Under the pieces are notes generated by a model. It made no database searches. It was not told the DNA's origin and was given only the letters and a program-made list of their open reading frames with translations. Source: Oligoflexia bacterium (lineage in GTDB: Bacteria; Bdellovibrionota_G; JALEGL01). From it: a stretch of DNA of 64,000 nt. Location of the stretch: assembly GCA_035326705.1 (NCBI GenBank), contig DAOLES010000004.1:59208-123207 (forward strand), in the 5' to 3' direction. The first letter of the stretch is position 1. The number at the start of each line of letters is the position of its first letter. Both the position numbers and the translations under genes were made by a program. Positions 17,210 to 25,820 of the stretch are shown piece after piece.

Positions 17210-18085
17210 ATGACTCATAATAAACATTATCAAGTACAACATTTTTTTGACCAAGAAACATGGACCTTAAGTTATGTTGTCTATGATCAAAGCAGTAAAG
17301 ATGCAGTCTTGATTGATCCAGTTCTAAACTATGACCCTGCTTCATCTAAATACAGTTATGAATCAGTGAATGAAGTCTTGGATTTTATTAAAAACCATGA
17401 TCTTAAAATCCATTATATTATGGACACTCATGCACATGCTGACCATGTAACGGGCATGAAAGAAATAAAAAAACATTTACCAGAAGCTAAAACGGTTATT
17501 GGTAAACATATTGACTTGGTACAAGCAGTATTTAAAGATATTTTTAATCTCAAAGATTTGAGTCCAGTAGAGCAAGTGTTTGATATTCTTGCTGATGAAG
17601 AAAAAGATCTACAAGCAGGGACATTGAATATTAAAACAATCTTTACTCCCGGTCATACACCCGCTTGTGCATCTTATTTGATTGGAGATGCTGTATTTAC
17701 TGGAGATGCATTGTTTATGCCGGACTTTGGAACAGGACGTTGTGATTTTCCCAAAGGTAGTGCAGAAGACTTATATCATTCAGTGCATGACAAGCTTTAC
17801 GCTTTGCCTGATGAAACAAGAGTGTTTACTGGGCATGACTATATGCCAGGTGGCAGAGAGTTGAAGTTTGAATCAAGTATTAAAGAACAAAAAGAGAATA
17901 ATATTCAACTTAAAGAAAATACAAGCAAAGAAGAGTTTATTGCTTTTAGAACTGAACGTGACCGGCAGTTAAAAGCACCTCGTTTATTATTGCCCAGTAT
18001 TCAATTAAATATACGAGCAGGAAACTTTCCTCAAGCAGAAGATAATGGAACAAGTTATATAAAAATGCCATTGTTTAAAAAGTAA
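17210..18085 (+). CDS. blh: Persulfide dioxygenase-like metallo-beta-lactamase-fold hydrolase
   Basis: 291 residues from ATG 17210, preceded by GGAG. The ETHE1/Blh pattern is clear: TWTLSYVVYD near the N-terminus, metal motif THAHADH (73-79), FTPGHTPACASYLI, FTGDALFMPDFGTGRCDFP and TGHDY, with a single-iron coordination set. These enzymes oxidise glutathione persulfide to sulfite. The last ~60 residues (KEEFIAFRTERDRQLKAPRL) match the bacterial Blh group. With the rhodanese and the ArsR repressor it completes a compact sulfide-detoxification operon. Confidence 0.93.
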   Translation: MTHNKHYQVQHFFDQETWTLSYVVYDQSSKDAVLIDPVLNYDPASSKYSYESVNEVLDFIKNHDLKIHYIMDTHAHADHVTGMKEIKKHLPEAKTVIGKHIDLVQAVFKDIFNLKDLSPVEQVFDILADEEKDLQAGTLNIKTIFTPGHTPACASYLIGDAVFTGDALFMPDFGTGRCDFPKGSAEDLYHSVHDKLYALPDETRVFTGHDYMPGGRELKFESSIKEQKENNIQLKENTSKEEFIAFRTERDRQLKAPRLLLPSIQLNIRAGNFPQAEDNGTSYIKMPLFKK

Positions 18086-18191
18086 ATTGTAGAATGGCTG
18101 TCGTCAGGTACCTTTATATTATATGACATAGGTAGAGCAATGCACAATAGCCTTGTATCTTACTCAAAACAATGCTTATGATAGCAAAGAT

Positions 18192-19652
18192 ATGTTGGCT
18201 GATTTTTATATATTTATCATCAACAATACAAAAGTGGCGTGGCCATATATCAGTTTTGTATTTTATCTGACCTTATCCATTATGGTCAGTTTGCATATTA
18301 TCATGCGTAGACAAGAAAGTAGAACAGCCTTGGCCTGGTTGGCCCTGGTTTGGTTTTCTCCTTTTTTTGGATCAGTGATTTATATGGCTTTTGGCGTTAA
18401 TCGCGTTTGGCGTAAAACTAAACTTTTAAAATCACCTGCCATAAAAAAAATGATTGAGCAACTGTACCAAACAGATATTTTTCAAGAACTAAATATTCCA
18501 TTAAGCTTACAAAAAATTGCAAACACACATTCAAGAATTAGCTATTTTTCTTTGTGTGGGGGCAATCAAATAAAAATTTTAATCAATGGTGAACAGGCTT
18601 ATCAACCTATGCTGGAGGCAATTGCAAGTGCTAAGCAGAGCATTAGCATGTGCAGTTATATTTTTGATGATGACAAGCTAGGAAAAAAATTTGCAAGAGC
18701 CTTGATTGATGCCAGTGAGAGGGGTGTAGAAGTACGCTTGCTCGTGGATGCTGTAGGTTTAAGATACTCTTTTCCTTCTATTTTTAAACAATTTAAAGGG
18801 ACACAGGTCAAAGCCAGACGTTTTTTACCAACCTTTGTTCCCTGGAAAATGTCTTATATCAACTTACGCAATCACCGTAAAATTTTGATTATTGATGGTA
18901 AGCAGGGTTTCACCGGCGGAATGAATATAAGAGAAGGACATTGTTTAGAAAGTAACAGCAAACATAAAATTCAGGATGTGCACTTTTGCATTGAAGGCCC
19001 AATTATTAGACAAATGCAAATCGTTTTTGCCATGGATTGGTTGTACAGTTCTGGAGAAACATTAAGTGGAAAACTTTGGTTTCCAAAACTTAAAGAAGTA
19101 GGGACCAGTAGTATGCGGAGTATTTTGGATGGGCCAGATGAAGATATTGATACCTTAAAAATGATTTTGATCAGTGCCATTACCCAGGCACAAAAAAGTA
19201 TAACCATTGTTAATCCATATTTTTTACCCAATATAACGTTGATTAATATGTTAAAAATTGCCCAACAAAGGGGACTGGAAATAACAATTATTGTACCACA
19301 AGAAAATAATTTAAAATTGGTTCAGTGGGCCAGTCAAAAAACATTAGAAGAAATGGTCAATGCTGGCTGTCATGTTTATTTAAGTAGACCGCCATTTGAT
19401 CATAGCAAAATTATGCTAATAGACGATGCTTGGTCCTTTATTGGTTCTGCCAATTGGGATTCACGCAGTTTAAGATTAAACTTTGAATACAATATAGAAG
19501 TGTATGATGAAAATTTTGCTCAAGCCCTAAAAAAAATAGTTGATGAAAAAATAGAACAAGGAAAAAAATTAAGCCTACAAGATTTTAAAAATTCTAGTAC
19601 TATCAATCAGTTTAAAAGAGGTCTTGCTAGATTATTTATGCCATATCTTTAA
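18192..19652 (+). CDS. cls: Cardiolipin synthase (phospholipase D superfamily)
   Basis: 486 residues from ATG 18192; a TTG at 18153 would add 13. Two N-terminal membrane helices (WPYISFVFYLTLSIMV and TALAWLALVWFSPFFGSVIYM) lead into two PLD domains. The HKD motifs are complete: NHRKILIIDG with GGMN, and DHSKIMLIDD with GSANWDSRS. The enzyme condenses two phosphatidylglycerol molecules into cardiolipin and glycerol at the inner membrane. It appears to be transcribed on its own. Confidence 0.95.
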   Translation: MLADFYIFIINNTKVAWPYISFVFYLTLSIMVSLHIIMRRQESRTALAWLALVWFSPFFGSVIYMAFGVNRVWRKTKLLKSPAIKKMIEQLYQTDIFQELNIPLSLQKIANTHSRISYFSLCGGNQIKILINGEQAYQPMLEAIASAKQSISMCSYIFDDDKLGKKFARALIDASERGVEVRLLVDAVGLRYSFPSIFKQFKGTQVKARRFLPTFVPWKMSYINLRNHRKILIIDGKQGFTGGMNIREGHCLESNSKHKIQDVHFCIEGPIIRQMQIVFAMDWLYSSGETLSGKLWFPKLKEVGTSSMRSILDGPDEDIDTLKMILISAITQAQKSITIVNPYFLPNITLINMLKIAQQRGLEITIIVPQENNLKLVQWASQKTLEEMVNAGCHVYLSRPPFDHSKIMLIDDAWSFIGSANWDSRSLRLNFEYNIEVYDENFAQALKKIVDEKIEQGKKLSLQDFKNSSTINQFKRGLARLFMPYL

Positions 19653-19747
19653 ACAGCAATGATCTTCTCAGAGTAGAAAGCCAAACTCAGCTGTTAAAGG
19701 TGCTTTATATAGACTTTTTTAGCCTATGAAATTATATTCATGCCATT

Positions 19748-20710
19748 ATGGAAACATCAAGTTCACTGTCGATAGCAACACTCATTAAAGCCAGTATCGG
19801 TATTATTATTTTAGGTGTGTGGGTCTATAAAAAATTTTTTTCACCTTTGGCCTGGGTTAAAAATGATAATGTTAAAAAACTAAGTCATTTTTTAAAAAAA
19901 CATCCTGAGTATATCACCAGTCCTTATAAGAACAAAGAACCTTTCATTCATTATGCAGCTGCACGAGGGTCAACAGAGGTAATTAAGTATTTGTTGGAGC
20001 AAGGTTGTCCGGTTGATTTAAAGCATGATTACGAAGAGGAAGAAGGTGATGCTACCCCATTGCATGCAGCGGTGCTCAATCAGGAAATAGAGGCGGTCAA
20101 ACTTTTAATCAAAAAGAAAGCCAATGTCAATGCTCTAACACGTTCAGACCTATCGCCATTGAATTGGGCGCAAGCTGTAGAGGATGAAGCAATTTATGAC
20201 TTACTATTAAAAGCAGGTGCAGATAAAAGTCATGTGCCCAGCAGTTATGAACAAGATGATGATCAATTTGTATCGTACAGGCAAGAAGATGATGCTTTAA
20301 TGGCTAAAACTGTAGAACAAGCACAAGCAAATATCGATGAACTTAAAAAATTATTTATCAATCACAAGCAAGATACCAGCATTAAGTTTAAATTTTTAAC
20401 CAATGAAAATGTCATTGAGCATATATGGGCCAATGTGACTAAAATTGAAGGGGATCAATTTTATGGGACCATTGTTACCCCACCAGTCAATCACAAAGGC
20501 CGTTTAGAAAAAAAGCAAGTGATTGCGCAAAAAGACATTGAAGATTGGGTGGTTGAAGTGGATGAAAAAACGGTTCGTGGCGGCTATAGTATTCAAGTGG
20601 CCATGATCAATGACAAAGGTAAAACAACCAAACGCGCACAAATGCTTGAAGAACAAGCGCATCGTTATGTTGATCATGATATACCAGCACTGATAAAAAA
20701 TGAGCAGTAA
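19748..20710 (+). CDS. Membrane-anchored ankyrin-repeat protein with DUF2314 domain
   Basis: 320 residues. One N-terminal membrane helix (LIKASIGIIILGVWVYKKFF) is followed by three ankyrin repeats (EPFIHYAAARGSTEVIKYLL, ATPLHAAVLNQEIEAVKLLI, LSPLNWAQAVEDEAIYDLLL). A linker then leads to a C-terminal domain with the DUF2314 pattern: EHIWANVTKIEGDQFYGTI, KDIEDWVVEV and RGGYSIQV. Ankyrins mediate protein binding; DUF2314 has no known activity. The stop overlaps the start of the frameshifted gene at 20700, implying translational coupling. Confidence 0.88.
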   Translation: METSSSLSIATLIKASIGIIILGVWVYKKFFSPLAWVKNDNVKKLSHFLKKHPEYITSPYKNKEPFIHYAAARGSTEVIKYLLEQGCPVDLKHDYEEEEGDATPLHAAVLNQEIEAVKLLIKKKANVNALTRSDLSPLNWAQAVEDEAIYDLLLKAGADKSHVPSSYEQDDDQFVSYRQEDDALMAKTVEQAQANIDELKKLFINHKQDTSIKFKFLTNENVIEHIWANVTKIEGDQFYGTIVTPPVNHKGRLEKKQVIAQKDIEDWVVEVDEKTVRGGYSIQVAMINDKGKTTKRAQMLEEQAHRYVDHDIPALIKNEQ

Positions 20711-21177
20711 AAACAAAAAATATTTACCATTTAAAGAAATTCAAGGCGTATTGCATGATGATCCGCCAATCAGTGAAGCAAATAAAAATAAGATTGAAAT
20801 CTTAAGCAAAAGACTACAGTAAAATAGTTTGGGATAAATATGTAAGTGTTTCATCAAGACATTTTATGTTGATGAATAATGATGAATGGCCAACAAAGAT
20901 TCAAAAAAATAACGTATTTTATGAATGGACTGATAATTGGAATGCAAATGAACCTTTGATTTTTCAAAACAAACTCTTGGGCTTGGATATTACGCCCAAT
21001 GAAACAATTTATATTTTTTGGATGCGTGAACTAGCCATAAAAACATTGTGGCAGGTGTTTTGTCATAACTGGATTAACTTTTTGTATGAAGATGAAGGGT
21101 GTCTGGTTTTTGGAAAACAGATGGATACCGCTTTACTTTTAAGTAATGGTAAGTGTTGGGTTGGCAGTAAAACTTAA
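20700..21177 (+). pseudogene. Frameshifted DUF2947-like gene
   Basis: Two adjacent open frames read as one interrupted protein. Frame one starts at ATG 20700, overlaps the end of the ankyrin gene, encodes MSSKNKKYLPFKEIQGVLHD and onward, and stops at 20820-20822 after ILSKRLQ. Reading on in the +1 frame from about 20821 gives KIVWDKYVSVSSRHF, continuing without interruption into the frame with ATG 20866 that ends at 21177 (EWTDNWNANEP, WQVFCHNWINFLYEDEGCLVFG). The joined order (YLPF, PPIS, LS, VWDKYV, then the Trp-rich C-terminal half) resembles my recollection of DUF2947. A single-base insertion near 20820 would explain it. It could be a real pseudogene, a sequencing error or, less likely, programmed frameshifting. 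Confidence 0.65.
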
Positions 21178-21269
21178 CGATGATTGATATAGACAGACTA
21201 CTTTGACCAAAAAGCAATCCGTCCATATGCTTAATTTTTAACAAACAGAATCAATTAAAAATACAATAC

Positions 21270-21791
21270 TTAAACTGGGTCAGGACAGTATTCGTATGAA
21301 CCTTCATACAACATCTCAAACATTCTTGAAATCACTTGGTCTTTATGTTTTTGATTGATGTGGATTAGAGATTCAAGGTATCTACACTGTACTTTTTGCA
21401 TACCATCGTAGACAACAATTGTAATACAGCCATTTTGAGTGTTGTAGTAAATAGCCTGTTCTTGAAAAAAAGGCATGCTTGGATCTTCTACGTAAGAGGG
21501 TCTTTTTTGTAAGTACTCTATAACATGATCATCAAGGGTTCTATTTTGATAAAAGTCATTGTTATTGTAGTTTTTCTCCAAAGTAGAAGGTATTTCTTCT
21601 TGGTTAAGCAAGTCTTTATAAATACCTTCGGTGATGACTTTCCCATTAATTATAATCTTATTTTGATCTGGAGAGATCAGTATTTCCAAGTCTCCAGAGT
21701 TCAATAAGGGCAATAAATTTTGTGCTAAGGCATTTTGAGTTAAGTTCAGACAGCCAATAGCCAGACATAATAGTTTTAAATAATGTTTCAT
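21270..21791 (-). CDS. Hypothetical secreted protein
   Basis: 173 residues from ATG 21791, with TTAGGA upstream and a clear signal peptide (KHYLKLLCLAIGCLNL, cleavage after ALAQ). The mature part contains DLEILISPDQNKIIINGKVI, then an acidic middle region and a C-terminal segment with three cysteines (NGCITIVVYDG, VQCRYLES, EYCPDPV). I do not recognise the family. It stands alone, with a long 5' leader region holding two hairpins. Confidence 0.75.
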   Translation of the reverse strand: MKHYLKLLCLAIGCLNLTQNALAQNLLPLLNSGDLEILISPDQNKIIINGKVITEGIYKDLLNQEEIPSTLEKNYNNNDFYQNRTLDDHVIEYLQKRPSYVEDPSMPFFQEQAIYYNTQNGCITIVVYDGMQKVQCRYLESLIHINQKHKDQVISRMFEMLYEGSYEYCPDPV

Positions 21792-22146
21792 TTTTTTTCC
21801 TAACAAAGAGTAAGGTTTGTTTTTAAAATAATAATTAAGAATGTGTGGGGGAAAATATATGTGGCGCTAGGCGCCAAAATAGAAAAAGAAAGCAGCAAAG
21901 AAGCTGCTAGAAGTAAATGAATTATGCCATAAAGTATTATGCACCAAGCACTTGATTAGTCTAAAGCTAAGTTAATGTCAATAGCAATATTATAAATAGT
22001 TTTTATAAGACGAAATAATAATAATTATCAATTTGCAGCATAGTCATCCTATTGCATGATCTAAAATAAATTAGCACAGGGGTTTAAGAAGAGTCAGCGT
22101 ATCGATACAATTGTCTTTTTAAGCTAAAATATGAGACAATGTATAG
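21792..22146. other. 355-base intergenic region with two tandem hairpins
   Basis: Between the divergent secreted-protein gene and prepilin B. TGGCGC (21862-21867) pairs with GCGCCA (21871-21876), and AGCAGC (21891-21896) pairs with GCTGCT (21903-21908). Both fall 70-115 bases upstream of ATG 21791, so they may sit in its leader. The remainder is A+T-rich and I see no further gene in it. Confidence 0.55.
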
Positions 22147-22899
22147 GTGTCCAGAAAAAATAAAGGGTTTACGCTTGTGGAACTGGCGGTTTCTGTTGTT
22201 ATCGTTGGCGCAATTATGGCTGTAGCCATACCGTCTTATTTAAGATATGTTTTAAAAGCAAAAACGGCAGAGGGCGCGTTGTTGGTTAAGACCATTTATG
22301 ACGCTGAATTGGTGTTTGCCAGTCAAGAATCCATGCTGATCCGTCATTCACAGTATGGTGATGTCTTGTGCAAGACCGTTCCAAGGTTTGCACCCATCTG
22401 CCTGCAAGATGAGGCCAGATTGTACAAACCGATCAGTAAAAAAGTAAATTTGTATTATCATGGCATAGGTGAGTTGGAATATGATCCAGTGGAACAAACC
22501 TGCACCACAGATACGTATTTTATTCATCCTAAATATTTGGGTTTGAATGAAGCGGCTGATCAAGAACAGATTACAACCAATCAGTACTCTAACAATATCC
22601 GCGTAGGTCCGTTTTATTCTTTTCCACAATCTTATTATTTGATGCGGGCTAAAAAAGACGTGCTGTTGGCTGATGAGTATGGTGTTCCTGTTGATGATAC
22701 CATGATGGTCACGGCCATTGGAGATCTTGATGGAGATCATAATTTTAGTGATGAACCCACTTGGTGTGGAAGAGGGCCGTCACCATCAGATGCTTACTTT
22801 TCTTATAAAGATATTAGTATTATTGCCAGGGGCATGTACCGTGATGAAAATGGTGAGATACGCAGCACAGAACTAATAAAACTGAATCTCCAAGAATAA
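22147..22899 (+). CDS. Type IV prepilin-like (pseudopilin) protein B
   Basis: 250 residues from GTG 22147, which puts the class III leader exactly in place: MSRKNKG, then FTLVELAVSVVIVGAIMAVAIPSY, with cleavage after Gly and Glu at +5. The C-terminal domain has three cysteines that could form disulfides, a DLDGD acidic motif and the ending ARGMYRDENGEIRSTE. These last two features match prepilin A at 5856 (DLDGD; RGIYISNRGEVRGTD), so the two are distant paralogues. It is a probable minor pilin or pseudopilin, with no assembly genes close by. It precedes the exported Ppx/GppA gene by about 100 bases. Confidence 0.85.
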   Translation: MSRKNKGFTLVELAVSVVIVGAIMAVAIPSYLRYVLKAKTAEGALLVKTIYDAELVFASQESMLIRHSQYGDVLCKTVPRFAPICLQDEARLYKPISKKVNLYYHGIGELEYDPVEQTCTTDTYFIHPKYLGLNEAADQEQITTNQYSNNIRVGPFYSFPQSYYLMRAKKDVLLADEYGVPVDDTMMVTAIGDLDGDHNFSDEPTWCGRGPSPSDAYFSYKDISIIARGMYRDENGEIRSTELIKLNLQE

Positions 22900-22996
22900 A
22901 ATACACTTTCAAAACACAGCAAATTCGCCAAATTATTGACATATTGCATAATCTAAATGTATGTGTTCTCAAACTATTCTAAAATTTGGAGGAAAT

Positions 22997-24202
22997 ATGC
23001 AAAGCTATTTTAAATTGATTGTGACCAGCGCTTTTTTATTTTTCATAAGTATTGCCGTTGCAAAAGAACCTTGTTTACAGAGAGTTATTGCTTTTGACAT
23101 TGGTTCTGGTGCAACCCGTATGTCTATTGGTCGAGTCAATACATGCAAAACTGAAAGTTATCAGCTCAAAGTAGGAGAAAAAGCACTCAAGGTCTATCAA
23201 AATATAGAAAAGGTGGACATGAATGGTTTGTTTGCTAGCAATGGTTTTAAAGAAAGCTATAAAGTGGACTATGGTGAAGCAGTGAAAAAAGACCGTAATA
23301 AAGATCAGGTAGAAGATGGCATCATAGATCAAGAAACTTTATTACAAGGTAGACAAGCCATAAAAGTTTTATTGGCGTGGGCAAATCTAGAAAAAACAGT
23401 ATTTGAGCAACAGTCTCAAAATCATAAGCAAGAAAAATATCGTGATAAAGTTGTAGCGGTGGCAACTTCTGCATTTAGAACATTTCAAAAAACAGATGCA
23501 AAAGCAGCCCAAAGAGCTATAAAAGAAATAAAACGTTTAGGGGTAGATGAAATTCAAATCATCACTCAAGAACAAGAAGCTGCTTATGGTTTTGTTGCAG
23601 CTGTAACAGCATTGAATATTAGCAATCCAAAAAATATCTTGGTATGGGATATTGGAGGTAGGAGCACCCAACTGGTAGCAGCAGATTCGCAAGGAAAAGT
23701 AAAAATTGTAGGACAAGGGAATATGGCTTCTATTGATTTCCGTGAAGCAATTCTTAAAAAAGTTAAACCAGAAGGATGGGAACATCACTTTGAAGATGGA
23801 ACCAGTCAAGCAGACAATCCAAATCCAATCACTGAGGATGAGATAGAAGCAAGTACAAAACTTTCTTATGAATATGCTTTAAATTTAGAAAATCAAAACA
23901 TAAAAACAATTGAGTGGTTAGACAACAATCCTATAGAGACCGTCATAGGTATTGGAAGTGTTTTAAAATATGGAGGGTATAAACGCTTAAACAGTCTAGG
24001 AATAACCGAGACATCTTATTTTACAATTGCGGATATGCAAAATGGTGTACAGGCCATGACCAAGTATAATCCTAAAGAAGATTACGCTGAAGGAAATGTG
24101 TCCAATATGTATTTAATTTTGGGACATATGATGGCCCTAGGGTTTGATGAAATTCAATGTACTGGCTCAACCATGAGTGATGCCTTATTACAAATACACT
24201 AA
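22997..24202 (+). CDS. Ppx/GppA-family phosphatase with N-terminal export signal
   Basis: 401 residues from ATG 22997, preceded by TTGGAGG; the open frame begins earlier at 22961. The N-terminus is a signal peptide (YFKLIVTSAFLFFISIAVAK). The actin-like ATPase fold of exopolyphosphatase/pppGpp phosphatase follows: phosphate-1 AFDIGSGATRMSIG, catalytic-Glu region IITQEQEAAYGF, phosphate-2 VWDIGGRSTQLV and adenosine loop VIGIGSVLKYGG. Active-site residues look intact. It lacks the C-terminal HD domain of long Ppx. Family members are normally cytosolic, so the signal is unusual. It could hydrolyse polyphosphate or nucleotides in the periplasm. An intrinsic terminator follows. Confidence 0.88.
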   Translation: MQSYFKLIVTSAFLFFISIAVAKEPCLQRVIAFDIGSGATRMSIGRVNTCKTESYQLKVGEKALKVYQNIEKVDMNGLFASNGFKESYKVDYGEAVKKDRNKDQVEDGIIDQETLLQGRQAIKVLLAWANLEKTVFEQQSQNHKQEKYRDKVVAVATSAFRTFQKTDAKAAQRAIKEIKRLGVDEIQIITQEQEAAYGFVAAVTALNISNPKNILVWDIGGRSTQLVAADSQGKVKIVGQGNMASIDFREAILKKVKPEGWEHHFEDGTSQADNPNPITEDEIEASTKLSYEYALNLENQNIKTIEWLDNNPIETVIGIGSVLKYGGYKRLNSLGITETSYFTIADMQNGVQAMTKYNPKEDYAEGNVSNMYLILGHMMALGFDEIQCTGSTMSDALLQIH

Positions 24203-24215
24203 AAAGAAATCATTT

Positions 24216-24242
24216 AAAAGGCTCTACGCTTAAGAGCCTTTT
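24216..24242 (+). terminator. Intrinsic terminator after the Ppx/GppA gene
   Basis: AAAAGGCTCT (24216-24225) pairs perfectly with AGAGCCTTTT (24233-24242) around a seven-base loop. The flanking A and T runs let it work in both directions between the convergent Ppx/GppA and SDR genes. Confidence 0.88.
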
Positions 24243-24286
24243 ATCAATCAATGCAACAGTCAAACAAAGTTCTTATATAAGTTAAG

Positions 24287-25045
24287 TTATTTGATTAAGG
24301 GCAAGCCTACAGCCTCTCTACCTTCATTGCTTTTAAGTGAAAAATCTTGGCCCAGAAAATCATTACCTCCTGGACCACAGAGGTAGGCGATAGCTTGGGC
24401 AACCCAAGCAGCAGGAATGTGATCTTGCCAATCCAATTGACTGACAGGGTTTACGCCAGAAGCTTTAATGGTTTTTTGCATGTCAGTAGCAACCGTACCA
24501 GGACTTAAACCTATAACCCGCAAACCTTGTTCAGCATACTCTTTATGCGCACATTGGGTTAAAGAAAATACGGCTGCTTTACTCGAACAATAATGGCTCC
24601 AGCCTTCTAAAGCGCTTCTAGCAGCACCAGAACTTATATTGATAACAGTTCCCTTGTTTTTTAATAAGTAGGGGATAGCGTATTTAAGAGCGTAATAAAC
24701 GCCTTTAACATTAACATCAATGACTTTGCTCCAAGCTTCAACATTAGAATCAACTATTTTAGCAATGGGATCAATGATACCCGCATTGTTAATTAAAACG
24801 TCCAAACGACCAGTTTTTTCTATGGCCAATTGTACAGCTTGCTTTACATTTTCACTGTTAGAAACATCACCAACAAAAAAATGACTGTTAGGGATTTTGG
24901 CTGACATTTTTTGCAAGGTAATTTCACTGCGAGCAAACAAAACAACACAAGCCCCCAGTTCAGCTAAATAATAAGCAGCAGCTTCACCAATACCTTTGCT
25001 GGCACCGGTGATTAAAACAGTTTTATTGCTTAAAATGTTAGACAT
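24287..25045 (-). CDS. Short-chain dehydrogenase/reductase
   Basis: 252 residues, a classical SDR. Cofactor motif TGASKGIG is at 13-20, NNAG at about 86-89, catalytic Ser in NISSGAA, and the Tyr-x3-Lys pair in HYCSSK. Gly-rich and charged residues after strand 2 (FARSE) suggest NADP(H) preference. The substrate is not predictable. It is the last gene of a minus-strand group, 25 bases after the kinase gene, so it may share that transcript. Confidence 0.93.
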   Translation of the reverse strand: MSNILSNKTVLITGASKGIGEAAAYYLAELGACVVLFARSEITLQKMSAKIPNSHFFVGDVSNSENVKQAVQLAIEKTGRLDVLINNAGIIDPIAKIVDSNVEAWSKVIDVNVKGVYYALKYAIPYLLKNKGTVINISSGAARSALEGWSHYCSSKAAVFSLTQCAHKEYAEQGLRVIGLSPGTVATDMQKTIKASGVNPVSQLDWQDHIPAAWVAQAIAYLCGPGGNDFLGQDFSLKSNEGREAVGLPLIK

Positions 25046-25070
25046 AAGATCTCTAAAATTTTTTCTAAGA

Positions 25071-25820
25071 TTAAAATACTTCCCAAGGAGTTGTTTCTAA
25101 AAAATCTTTAAGGATACGCGTACTTTTAAACTTCTTTTTAATTAAACTTTTTTTACGTCCACAACAAATATCCTTGATGATTTGCGGTTGTTGAGCATAA
25201 CGTTTAGAACCTCCAATCAATTCATATAAAATATCACAGACATCATACAGGTCTTCTAATGGACTGCCTTTATCATTAGGGCTGTGAGCAGTGTGAAAAA
25301 TATCAATCAATTTTATATCATAGTGAAAACCTGATTGTTGCAACATGATGTTTTCCAGATGAAGATCACCATGCCACTCTTTATGTTTATGAATTTCCTG
25401 ACAAGCACAAACAATGGCATAAAAAAGATGCAAGGCTTGATAATACGGCATACCTTTGGGGTGAAATTTTTTCAAATAGGCTTGAACAGAGCCTCCTTCT
25501 ATATACTCTGATAATAAGTATTGAACACTGTGACCTTTAAACCTAAAGTTTTCTTTATTGATATACTTGATGAGTCCGGTACAGTTTCTAAGTTTATGTA
25601 ACTTTTTAGCATAGCTTTTTACAGTTTTATTGTTGAGGTTTCTGTGAGGATAAAAAAACTTTGCGGTTCTTTCTATGTTGGTGTCCAGTTCTTTAACAAG
25701 ATAAACTTCACCTTCCCAGCCTTCTCCAAGTTTTTTAACAAATTGATATTTGGACGAAATCACTTTTCCATCTTCAAAATCAAATGCATCTATACTTGCT
25801 GGTGTTTTACTTGTTTTCAT
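25071..25820 (-). CDS. Small Ser/Thr protein kinase-like protein
   Basis: 249 residues, a compact protein-kinase fold. The glycine loop LGEGWEGEVYLV is at about 31-42, the ATP-binding Lys lies in ERTAKFFYP, the catalytic loop is HGDLHLENIML (HRD written HGD, with Asp and Asn intact), and the metal-binding Asp is in KLIDIFH (DFG written DIF). All catalytic residues are present, so activity is plausible. There are no membrane or sensor domains. Its ATG overlaps the stop of the AstE/AspA-like gene by four bases (ATGA), which shows translational coupling and suggests it acts on, or with, the products of that operon. Confidence 0.85.
   Translation of the reverse strand: MKTSKTPASIDAFDFEDGKVISSKYQFVKKLGEGWEGEVYLVKELDTNIERTAKFFYPHRNLNNKTVKSYAKKLHKLRNCTGLIKYINKENFRFKGHSVQYLLSEYIEGGSVQAYLKKFHPKGMPYYQALHLFYAIVCACQEIHKHKEWHGDLHLENIMLQQSGFHYDIKLIDIFHTAHSPNDKGSPLEDLYDVCDILYELIGGSKRYAQQPQIIKDICCGRKKSLIKKKFKSTRILKDFLETTPWEVF

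Noticed and set aside
20700..21177. Programmed +1 frameshift like that of prfB
   Set aside because: The shift site lacks an internal Shine-Dalgarno sequence at the right spacing and the CTTTGAC context. A simple indel explains it better.
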